Assembly: GCA_021904315.1 (NCBI GenBank)
Contig: CM038911.1
Coordinates: 17,271,390-17,335,389 of the forward strand
Direction of reading: 5' to 3'
Source: Sphagnum magellanicum
Taxonomy: Eukaryota; Streptophyta; Sphagnopsida; Sphagnales; Sphagnaceae
DNA: 64,000 nt
Made by a program: the position numbers and the translations under genes. Below, in pieces: positions 23,131 to 33,602 of the stretch (position 1 is its first letter; each line of letters begins with the position of its first letter). Below the pieces are notes generated by a model that worked only from the letters and a program-made list of their open reading frames with translations, ran no database searches and was not told where the DNA came from.

Positions 23131-25860
23131 CAATGTCCTTTAGTTGGTCTTGCATATCTTTTGCCAAGTTTGCAAAACATAGGAAACAAAAACACCCCCA
23201 ATAACCATAAGGTTGGAAAATAATGTACAAGGGTGGTCAAAATGGGAATACCTAACAATAAAATTCAATGGGGAAAATGCACTTTTGGGCACATTAACAT
23301 TTAATATGTGCACAAACATATTTTCTGAAGATTATTTTCCAAGGACTTCCTTGACCTAATTTTCCCAATTGAATCAAATAGCCTAAACTAGTTCAAAAAT
23401 TCAAGTAACAAATTCAACATTATCAATATGGGAAGAGGAGTAGTGACTATCCATTCCATTATTTTATAATGACCAGACTATAGTAGCTAGCCACAAGATG
23501 CATACCTTTTATGCAACCCGATGTTGTTTGGGTATGTAGTAGAATTGTCAAATGCAATAGTTGCTTAATTTTAAACAATAAGATAAGCCAAAAACTTTAG
23601 GCATAGAAAGACCCCATAAAAAGAACATTGTCATCATTTGACCTAAACTCTTTTTTTTTTATGTTGGCATTATAATATAATCTAAATGACAATTTCTCAT
23701 ACTTTTACATGTTATTATCTCTTTAGGGGAATCACAATCCCTAGTTGGACTTTGAACATTGTGCATATAACATTGCATATATAAATAATGTTCATTAATG
23801 TCTGTAATAAATAGGTCTATTGTAAATTTGAATGACAAGGTAGTTCCATGTAGTTTACTTCCCTAACATAGTAAGGCTTCAGACAAGTCAATGCACCAGT
23901 TAAGCATGATTTAAATTTACTCAATGGTTAGAAACTTGATTCTAAGGGCCACCTATTTAGTTTTTCTTTTAAATTTTTATAGCAGCAATTGTATTTTGTA
24001 CAAAACATCATACATAAACTTCTTCAAACAAAAGGAAACACCCATAAACATTCCCATGTCATCATTATGTGATGCATATAAATGGGGTCTTCTCTCTATT
24101 TAACCTAATTTATATGCGTCAGCAAATTTAACCTAATTTAATTTTCTATTGCAATTTAACTTAATTAGTTGCAACCACACATAAGTGAAAAGGTTGAAGA
24201 GAATAATCAAATTCACAAGCATTCATAACACTTAATAGGACGTGTATGGCACAACACATGGCATCATTGGCATGCCCATGTAATTGAACCCCAATATGTC
24301 CATGGGTGCATTCACAGTAAAAGGAGCCAAAAGTGCTAGGAACTCAGTGCTTTGTAATGATTGGGTTTAATCATATTTTATACATTCACTTTGAAATATA
24401 TAAAAAATTTCACCCAACTTTTGGCAATATTATCTACTTATAAACATTAATGAATTTCAAGTACAAAAAACTAAATGTGTAGAAAAAATGATTATCCTTT
24501 GAATATAAGAAGTGATTACATCTCGAAAATAAATTACACATCCCAAAATTGTATATTAAATTGAACTTTACATTATTTGGAAGAAGTTTATCACATAAAA
24601 TCATTTTTTAAACATACAAAAGTTGAAAATTGAACATAATTTATGCATTTTTCAAGACAACATGATAGAAATCAATGAAATAAATAAATAAATAAATATT
24701 TTTTTATCCATAAAATTTATCCATACCCTTCACCATATAAAAATGAACAACTTTTGTTAAAGACACATCATCAAATTTTGTAATTTAGAAGACCAAAACA
24801 CGTTTGAACCAAATGTGTAGATATGTGTAATAAATAAGTTTTTTATTGATCTCAACTCCTTTTGCACTTTTAATTATCAATATGAATCTCTTCTCAAACT
24901 TTGGGAATGAATGGTGCACATTTGATAAACAAAAAGGACGTTCAAATCTAAAAGCATTATTTGATGACTACATTTTAAATGTTTTATGTGCATGAAAGGA
25001 CTCTCAAAACTTAATGAAATGACTTTAAATTTGTGGAAGATCATTAGCAAATAAATATAATTGCAAAAAGAAATAGTAATTTGAATAAATACATTACACA
25101 AACTTGTCTTTCAAAGTAAACATGGTACAATATCACATTGCATTTGATAACTGCTTTGGCTCCTTTTAATGTGAATGCACCCCCATGTCATTCATTGGTT
25201 TCAAATCCATTTGCAAAAAGTTCAACATAAGAATCTAGATGGTGCAATTCTAACACATAGATTTCATTGATGTAGAATGATTCGTAGCAAAAATATAAAT
25301 AGGTTTATGTTCTATTGTATTTTGGATGTGTTGGAGTCTTACAGAGGAATATGGAAGTAATTACATGTCTAAACCATGAACAAACATATCAAATATACAA
25401 AAATGTGATCCAAAATTAATGGGATTTGCAATGGATGTGAGGCTCAAAATGCCACAATCAAAATCCTTGTATCAGAAATGCAGATGAGAAGGGTCGACCT
25501 TTACACCTTTCAGAAATTTTCCCTTCTGTTGGTTAGGCCAAACTAGCCCTGGAATAAGCCCTAATAACTTGGCAACCTAACTCCCCCAAACTTGGGCAGC
25601 TGCCAAGACCCATTATCTACAACATGACCATTCTGCAAAATTGACACATTAACATTATGCAAATCCACATGAAAACCATTGTGTAATGGAGCGTCCCAAC
25701 TACAGACTATCATGCATGTTTGGAACTTTGGGCTAGCACTACCAGGTTCACCCAAATTCCTTACAGGCACGTCACCAGGCACGATGGCCTGTATGGATTG
25801 ACATCTTAAAATGAAAACCCAAAATTACTGGTTTGAAAGTTAATTTTTTATTTTATTTTA
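23131..25860. other. AT-rich sequence without recognised gene
   Basis: Probably transposon debris. The missing 5' terminus of the CACTA element may lie here, but no convincing TTTTTGTAGTAGTG-like end was seen. A minus-strand open frame at 25,561-25,782 (73 codons) has no recognisable domain. Confidence 0.4.
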
Positions 25861-25925
25861 TTTTTGTTGGTGTGTGTGTGTGTGGAAAAGCACAACCACA
25901 GATCCAACCAACATGCTCTTGGCAG

Positions 25926-26274
25926 CAGTGTTGGGCAGTTTTGTGAAGTTTTAAAGAATCGTCAGTTTGGTTCTTTTATATTTCAGAATCAAAGAATTGC
26001 CAGTTCCAGTTCTTTGAAAAATATTCAGAATCAAAGAATTGTCCATTCCAGTTGTTTCAAAAAACCTCAAAGAATGGATGGCCTTCATGAAAGAACCGGC
26101 AAAGAACTGATGATTCTTTGGCCAGTTCTTTGACTGTTTAAACAATTTGAGAACCACCATTATACACCAAAACCATTTATTTGAAAATTTTGAGAACTGG
26201 CAGGTAAGTGGATATATACATGGGTTGATAACCGATGGGCATCTGTCCCTCATCCTTAGAACTGCCCAACACTG
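25926..26274. mobile_element. hAT-like non-autonomous element (349 bp)
   Basis: The ends are perfect 15-bp inverted repeats, CAGTGTTGGGCAGTT at 25926 and AACTGCCCAACACTG ending at 26274. Flanking octamers cTTGGCAg and gTTGGCAc share six central bases, fitting a decayed 8-bp target duplication. The CAGTG start and 8-bp duplication are typical of hAT. The interior has repeated AAAGAATTG, AGTTCTTTG and TTGGCCAGTTCTTTGAC words and no transposase. Related interior sequence recurs at about 32,570-32,730. Confidence 0.75.
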
Positions 26275-26492
26275 GTTGGCACCCCCTGCTGGTTTAAAGT
26301 GTGGCAAGTAGGTGATGTGCAGAGCCAATATATATAAACTGCTTTGTTGATCTTTGCAAATTAAGTTCAAATTCAGAGTTGCTTGATGTGCCCCGGAAAT
26401 TTACAGTTCCCAGAGTTACATACTTTATTCTGAATTAATGAACGTCGGTTCAATACCCTTCATTATAATTTAGCTTGATGCGCAAGCTCTCG

Positions 26493-26815
26493 CCCATTCC
26501 ACACCAGAATGGATCTGTGTCATACGCGATTCTGACCAAGAGACTAGAATTCTGAAAACGCGGGTGCACCGGGACTTTAGTTGAAATCGCTGCCTAGCTC
26601 ACAAGGAAACTGTGTACTAAAGAGCCCATTCCACAGCAGAATGGATCTGTGTCGTAGGTGATTCTGACCGACAGATTAGAATTATGAACTGACCTTAGTT
26701 GATGAAATCGCTTCCTGGCCCAAACGCAAAGTGCGTACGAAAAAGCGGATTACAAAGTTGAATAAATCGCTGCCTGGTCCACAAGCAGATGCGTACAAAA
26801 GAGCAGATTACAAGT
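26493..26815. repeat. Degenerate tandem repeat, about 132-bp unit
   Basis: Two units start CCCATTCCACA at 26493 and 26625, each with CAGAATGGATCTGTGTC and a GATTCTGACC block. A partial unit begins near 26,760 with AAATCGCTGCCTGG. Located between the hAT-like element and the LOR copy B duplication. Confidence 0.75.
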
Positions 26816-27150
26816 CTGTCGGGAGGAAACTACGGACGTACGTAGGAGCCAATTACAAGTTTCGCGTAGGTGAGTAAACGTCGTGGACGCGGGAAACGTG
26901 GTGCGCACGCGGCGATGGCTTATGTTGGGTTTTGTTGTATGAGTAAGCGCCGTGTTTCTCACGTTCTTTTTGACTAAAGAGTTTTAGAATACCGTTAAGC
27001 ACGCCGAGAAAATTTGTGGTGTATGTGAAGCTCACCTTATATCCATGAATTTTCCCTCCTGAGGAATTGGGAGGGATATTTTGCCTGCCCCTCAAGGGTG
27101 GGATGGAAATTATGCTTACTTATATAGTGTAAGAACCCTCCCACTATTAA

Positions 27151-30100
27151 GGAGTAGGCATAAGAGCCCTCCCATCCATACCCCTTGTGATCTTCATAGG
27201 TTTGGTTCATGATAAATTTTGCCTTGCGCTTTACTGTAGGTAAAGCCCATGGGTGAAGGACATTCCCAAAATGTGGGGCTGAACTTGGCTATTGCCTTGT
27301 CCTAGGTCCCTTATTTTGAGAATGCCCCCACCCTAGGGCTTTACCCTACACGAAATATCTCTGCGTCATTGATGTTCTGGCACAAATATGATAAGAGGGT
27401 GGAATTACTGTTTAGAATTTCATTTCCAAGCTAGATGACTCATATGCTAAGCTGTTACAGCTTCTGATCGTCCTCACCTTCCACAGTGATGATCATCCTT
27501 CTCTCTTACGTACAGGTTCGCCAACGCTAAGACCGGCGTTTTCTTCGGTTTAGCCATTAAATTTGCTAAAAAAACAAAGTCCTGAGGTCAAGGGAACTTT
27601 TTGGGAAATTTCTCAAAAAAACGCTACATTTAGAGGAAGAAAGTTATGAAATTGCCAAGCTTTTGGGAGGATTTGGGCACAGTTTCTCTATAAATTACCA
27701 CAAAAGTTTTTAGCATTCCGAGTGGTACCATCAAGAAAAATTTCCCCTATGTCAAACATGCATGAAATGGTTTGTTGACAATGGGAAAATACAATGATCC
27801 CCCTATTTCACAATGGGGAAATCAGAATAAACAAACAATGAAATAATTTTGGTCCCACAATTCCCTTGGAGAGTTTTTCCTGCGACGTTTGTTAATTCAA
27901 CAGCTTCAAGTTCTTAGAGGTTTCCACTCTTTGCCCTAGAGGGAACACGCTAAAAAAGTTTGTTGTGATGTGTAGGAGTCTAGAAATATTTTGACCCCAT
28001 TAGGAGTGTTTTTAAGAGTTCTCAATTTTGTCTCTTTGATGACACAGAGTACATTCAAGAAGAGCGCACAGACGTCCTCGTAGCGATCAAACTAAGCCTT
28101 GGTTATAAGAAAGTAGTATGGCCAATCCTTCAGAGAGGATCGGTGGACCAGTCATAGGAGCACAGTATTGTGTACCAAGTACATGTCAGTACAAGCTTTT
28201 CCAGACAAGCAGAGGATCGAAGAATTGGAGCGTGGTTGATGCAGCAATTGGGACTGTGATTTTTACACTGGTGAAACATAAGACGAATTCCAGCAGATGG
28301 AGGCCGAAGTACGAAACCCAATTGGTGGATGCGCAGGGAAATATTGTAGCTCGAATTCAGGACAAGGTAACATATTTACTACTGTGTTTGCTGTAAGGTT
28401 CTGTTTAGATCCAGGTATATAAGGGATCTGCCCGATGATTTATACTTCAAGTGTGATGATCATCTCTCCATGAGAGTGATCCAGTGATGACTAGATGTTC
28501 ATGGAGTGTGAATGGGTATTTTGTCTCCTTTCTGGTGGAGAGTGACATTTAAATTTGGAGCTGCCATGCATGGATTGATTGTTTTGGCAGGGGAGCAGAT
28601 GGAAAGTATTGGGTGGATCTGCAGATTCTAATGTCCTTTGTAGCGTGAAGATCTGTGGGGGGCTGTTATATTGGAAGACGGCTATCAAAGTTTTCCTTGC
28701 TTCCAACTTGTCTGAGAAACAGCCTGACTACATGGTGGAGTTGAGGACGATTTGTGGGTCGGATTGTATCATTCTCCATGGAATACAACCCATATCAGAG
28801 GTATGTGTGCGAAAAATCTTTGGACTGCTGATCAGATGGTTGATCTTGAATATATTAGAAATTACTCAACCATCATGGAGAAGCTGCTATCGATGTAGTA
28901 TGCTTCTGATTAACTTGATTCATGACAAGATCTTATAGGCGCTGCAAGGGAGATTAAAGGTAGAAAGCAGAATTCATTGCGTAACACTCACGTCATGGAT
29001 GGTGCACGCTGTTTCTTTGTAATGATATGTTTGTGATAATATAGTGGCTGGGTGCATGACGCCCTGAGCAATATTAGCCTCCTTTACAGCTTTTGACTCG
29101 ACGTCAAGTTTGCCAGATCTAGAGATCTTACGCACACCCATTTGGAGCCTTATTAGCTCAGAGTGTACTACTACTTAGCTCATCGATCGATCATCCCCTG
29201 AAGTAATAATCCGATGAATTTGATGAGTTTAGTTACAAGATTTTGTGTGGGATCTTGATCTTCATTCAACATCATCGCCCTTGTGGCTCTGGATCCAGGT
29301 GGAGGTTAATCGCAGGTGGTTCGGGAGACCCGAGTACACAGTGACAGTGAATGCAGGTGCAGATTACGCCTTCGTGTTGCTTCTTGTCATGATCATGGAG
29401 AAGAGTGACGAGGAAAAAAAAAAGCGGGCAGCTGACGCCAACGCCGCCAACTCCGCTCCACCTGCTGGTTTCTAAATTAGTTCAAGTTGTTCTAACTAGT
29501 GCGCAAACTGAGCTTTTAAGTTTGGTCATTTGTAGGCTTCGCTTGACATTTGAGTAGCTACGTACAATTTGGATCATCACATGTATGAAAGAAATAGTAT
29601 ATCTGGGGATTTTGAGTACAGCGCCATTGGATAGTTCAATGGGATTTCAGTACCCATTTGTAGACTGCACATGACATTATTTTATTAAATAAGGGTATGA
29701 AATACTGAGACTCAGGATTAAATGCACCAGGCTTGAGAACATTTATAGCTACAGTACACATAGCAGCAGCAGTGATTGGTTGAAAGCGTTCAGGAAAAGA
29801 AAGGACTGGCCAAACTCAGTTTAGCACCAAATTTGCTGCTAAACTGAGTTTCATGCCCTGTTGAAGCCCGGTGTACCTTTTTTTTTCCTGCGTTTTGAAA
29901 TCTCGTCCCGTGTGTGACCAACCAGGAGGTTTCAGTGCCGTCTTTGCTTGACTTCACGAATAACTTTATTGCGTTGTCACTTCCTTCATTGAGCCTAGCT
30001 TTGAAAAGGTTGTTCGGAATTTTTTACTTCTTTCTTTGTTGTTGTTGCTTGCCCCTTTCTACAAGTTTGCATCATGGCTAACATGGGAGACTACACTTTT

Positions 30101-30957
30101 GAAGCCAAGAAGCTTCTGGGTTAATCAATAATGTGTGAAAGTTCAAAGTAAATCTTGTGTTGTTAAGAGAGGATTTCTAATTCAAGGTAAAGAATTTGTC
30201 CTTGAGAAAGGATTTCTGATTCAAAATAAAGATCTTGTTGCTAAGAGAAGATTTTTAATTTTGTGATGAGCAATCGTAATCAAATGAGTGAACGGCGACA
30301 AAGGATTCAACCAAAACCTTTTTTGAACATTTTGATTTTTTCATAGAAAGAAAATTTTTAAAGAAATTTTTTGCAACATATTATCTTGAATAATTCAAAA
30401 TAAACTGCGATATCTTATTTTGAAATATTAATCGATGATTTTTCACATTTGTACATGATTGTGCATGTATATGGTTTAAAAGTTAAAATGCAATAAATGT
30501 CAAAATGGGTTTTTTAAATCAATTAAATTTTTTTTTTGCATACTTATTTCCTACACATGTGACTTGCACCTAATGTTAGAAACTTTGAACCTAATCCATA
30601 CAAAAACTAACCAAATCATTTAATAAAATAATCATTTCCCTTGCAAACCTTTGTTTCAAAATCTTAAAAGTTTGAAATTTTCATATGATTTATTTTCTCA
30701 TGAAGTTGACCTAATGAACAAGTAATTGCATAAGGGAAGCATGGTTTTTTTGCACAACAAGTTTGAAATCAATAAGTTTGAAATGAATTGCATCATTTTA
30801 TGCATTCATTTGTATAAAACTCTAATGTGGACAATTGACCATAAATGAGTCAAGAACTCAAAAAAACTTTTATACAACATCCAATATCATTTAATTTAAT
30901 TTTTTTTTTCTCATACTTTAATAGTAGAAACACAATAGTACATCAAAATTACAATAT
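27151..30957. repeat. Segmental duplication, copy 2 (LOR gene B locus)
   Basis: Direct duplicate of 1080-5006. It includes a single 35-bp unit at 27350-27384 and the foldback element at 27235-27350. At its 3' end the similarity to copy 1 stops near 30,957, whereas copy 1 continues directly into gypsy sequence that in this locus lies 5.2 kb further on (36,191). Confidence 0.9.
28118..29475 (+). CDS. LURP-one-related (LOR) protein, copy B
   Basis: Exons 28118-28366, 28591-28800 and 29299-29475, phase 0 throughout, GT-AG introns at exactly the positions used in copy A. It encodes about 211 aa. The domain pattern is the same as copy A: GPVIGAQYCVPSTCQYKLF, NWSVVDAAIGTVIF, YETQLVDAQGNIVARIQDK, RWKVLGGSADSNVLCSVK, FLASNLSEKQPDYM, GRPEYTVTVNAGADYAFVLL. 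Against copy A, eleven codons of the alignable coding sequence change an amino acid and only one changes silently (Pro CCT/CCC in exon 3). The C-terminal tail is shorter and different (AADANAANSAPPAGF). The reading frame is open throughout. Expression is not shown by sequence; a TATA-like TATAAATT lies about 425 bp upstream of the ATG in both copies. Confidence 0.88.
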
Positions 30958-31992
30958 ACCAAACATAATGTACAAAAATTTAAAATTGTCATTTGCAATC
31001 TTTTTTCAATTAAACATTTCTTTTTAGAACCCCAACTATGAATGAACCATGTTGACCACTAGGTTCAATTTGCAATTTCAAAACTTCTTTGAACTATTTA
31101 AATTGCTTTAACTATTTTTAGATTTTTTTAAAGTTCAAAATTAATTAAATACATTATTTTTGGGTTAGTCAAATTGAACAAAGTTAATTGTGTTAGTCAT
31201 GTTGAAATGATTTTATAGTCACGTTAATCACAATGGGTTGAAACTAACATGTTTTTGTTGTAGTGATATTATTATGTCACTTTACTCCTCATTTTAATTT
31301 GTGAGAAAAGAGACTTTGAGTAATTAATGATTCTACTCATCAGTTGCATGAGCTTCGTATATTAATTGATTATTTATTTATTTATTTAGTAAATAAATTC
31401 CCAAACCTACAATGAAGGTTGGTTGGGCATGCACAATAGGTAATGAACAAGTAGCTTGTCAGAGAATGACTCTGCCCTGGCATGCATAATAAGGATGATA
31501 AATATTCAACGTATTACTAAGGGTGACTTTAGATGAGGGTCCAAGACCAAAAAGTGGAAAATTGAGGCTAAACCTACATGGCACCTGTTTTGGAGGGAAC
31601 ATCAATTGGTTCTGACCAAACCTGGGCTAAAAGGAGAGCTCCTGATTTGATTTGTAGAACCAAGAATCAGGTACAATCCTTGAGAATCCAACTCAAGGAT
31701 TCAATTTGCTTCAAATCAGTCCAAATTGCTTCCTAGGAAATCGGACCCTGGACCCTTGTCAAAAGTGGGCCTAAATTGGAATCAAATGGTGATTAGCACA
31801 TTGTGACGCCCAAGTGGACCCTTCAATTGTGCTGGAAAGGTATGTAGGAGCAGGTGACAAGTCTTCATGGCGATCCCATTTGTTGTGTGAGAAGTAGGCG
31901 CCGTGGCTCTCGCGTAATTACGGCCTACCATTTCAGATTTTTATCGAGCTCTCCAGCTGTCAGGCCACCACAGTTTCTCACATACTTTCTCG
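30958..31992. other. AT-rich spacer between LOR copies B and C
   Basis: At 31,253-31,266 the sequence GTTTTTGTTGTAGTG is the reverse complement of a classic CACTACAACAAAAAC CACTA terminus. It is preceded by repeated TTAGTCA-type words, so a CACTA-type end is probably present. From about 31,870 the sequence becomes GC-richer and shares a short block (GTGTGAG to GCGCCGTG) with 26,930-26,965. Confidence 0.45.
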
Positions 31993-32075
31993 GAGTCTAA
32001 TATTTCGACCCCATAAGTTTGACGGTTCTTAGGAGTAGTTCTCGAAAGTGTTGTCTGTTTTATGACACTAGTGTG
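31993..32075 (+). promoter_or_regulatory. Detached LOR upstream-region fragment
   Basis: GGAGTCTAATATTTCGACCCC and the following sequence to GACAC are alignable to 2008-2075 upstream of LOR copy A and to the equivalent place in copy B. There the block lies 80-140 bp before the ATG. Here it is followed by about 1.5 kb of repeats before LOR copy C, so it has been cut off from the gene. It is called regulatory only by homology to a LOR 5' region. Confidence 0.5.
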
Positions 32076-32176
32076 AACCCCGTGCATAATGCACAGGTGT
32101 GTTATTTCAACAATGTTTGGTTCATGTTTTTGGTTTTTAAAAAAAACTTTTCTTTTCAAACAAAACAACTGTTGGT

Positions 32177-32564
32177 CCCCCCCCCCCCCCCCCCCGCCTC
32201 GGTCCTTTGCATTTTCCACTCCAGTTCTTTACCTCGTCAACCCCCTCCGCCTGGTCCTTCGCATTTCTCACTCCGGTTCTTTAACCCGTCAAGCCCCCCC
32301 ACCCGGTCCTTCGCATTTCCCACTCCGGTTCTTTACCCTGTCGACCCCCCCCCTGCCCGATCCTTCGCATTTCCCACTTCGGTTCTTTAACCCGTCAAGC
32401 CCCCCCGCCCAGTCCTTCGCATTTCCCACTCCGGTTCTTTAACCTGTCGATCCCCCCCCGTCGATCCTTCCCATTTCCCACTCCGGTTCTTTAACCCGTC
32501 GATCCTCCCCACCCGGTCCTTCACATTTCCCACTCCAGTTCTTTAACCTTTCGGTTCCGGTTTT
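32177..32564. repeat. Poly-C tract and 52-bp minisatellite, seven units
   Basis: A run of 19 C (32177-32195) is followed by seven units of about 52 bp beginning at 32201. Each unit reads roughly GGTCCTTCGCATTTCCCACT, CCGGTTCTTTAACCCGTC and then a C tract of 5-9. The final unit decays at about 32,560. The unit core CCACTCCGGTTCTTT resembles the interior of the hAT-like element at 25.9 kb. Confidence 0.9.
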
Positions 32565-33409
32565 TTAGAACCCAATAGGAACAAAAGAACTGTCAATTCC
32601 CTTCATTTCAACAACCTTGCCGAGCTGATGGTTTTCGTGGAAGAACTGCCACTTCGTTGGCCAGTTCTTTGACTTTGTCATTATTTTGAAGCCCATAACT
32701 ATGTACCAAGACTACCTTAACTGTCCGTGGTCAGTGTCAGTCCGGAGGTACCCATTGCCTCCCTCGCTCCCTCCAAGACTTCGAAAATCCTCCCCTATAG
32801 GAATCGGCGGGCAAGTATCGGGTATGAGGGTCCTGGACCGACGGTTCTCAAAGATCCAAAGATCTGATTTCGTAAATCGCAGCTGATTATTTTCCGGTGT
32901 TTTCAAGAAACGTACCAGTTCTAGCCAATCGGTGGTTCTTCACCGGTTCTTTTAGGAAATGTTGTGGTCCTTTGAACACACACTCTCTCTCTTTCTAGTT
33001 ACTGTCCATCCGGAGTCAGGGGAAGGAACTTTCTTCCTTTAATATATATGGATTCTTGGTGGGTAGAAACCTGCAGTGTCAGACTCAGCAGAGGGATGGT
33101 GTGCAGCCGCCAACCTCGGAACTTCTAGGGTGTCCATCCCCATGGACGACCGAACGGATGGACAAAGGGATGACGGGACGGATGACGAGACACACGGATT
33201 TAAGGGAAGCTTCATTCTTCCTTTAATATATATAAATTATTTAATATACCACTGAAAGAAGGGATAGGGAGTGGAAGCAGGCCCAAAGACAGGGTGACTT
33301 TCTGGATAACTCCAGTACACAGAAAACAAAAGGGGGACCAAAATTGGTTTTGTCACCTAAAGTCGTCACTGCACTTCGACCCCTAAAAAACGACCACCCA
33401 GGGATATTA

Positions 33410-33418
33410 TATAAATAG
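33410..33418 (+). promoter_or_regulatory. TATA box of LOR copy C
   Basis: TATAAATAG within ATTATATAAATAGAC, about 190 bp before the first in-frame ATG at 33603. It is a good plant TATA match, in a GC-mixed stretch without nearer alternatives. Confidence 0.5.
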
Positions 33419-33602
33419 ACAAAGCACTTCCTACAACAGGAGCATAGATCAGACCTCACAGATCATCAGTTTTAGCAGTGTTTCCTGAGGCTAGTTAAAG
33501 GCACAGCAAAGCTTAATTTTCCCTGTTGTTAATTGGCTAGATAGTTTGATCAGTCGAGGTGGGCTGCTCTGAGTAGTCTCCCACCTATTTGCAGTCCCAG
33601 AA

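Noticed and set aside
23430-23460. GAGGAGTAGTGACT as the second CACTA terminus
   Set aside because: Only the last few bases fit, the expected T-rich stretch before GTAGTAGTG is absent, and the flanking trinucleotide does not match that at 17,646-17,648.
25561-25782. Minus-strand open frame (73 codons) in slightly GC-richer DNA before the hAT-like element
   Set aside because: No domain, no clear splice partners and no homologous copy elsewhere in the window.
32019-32442. Pro/Ser/Phe-rich plus-strand ORFs of 117-123 codons
   Set aside because: They are translations of the 52-bp C-rich minisatellite and have no independent coding evidence.
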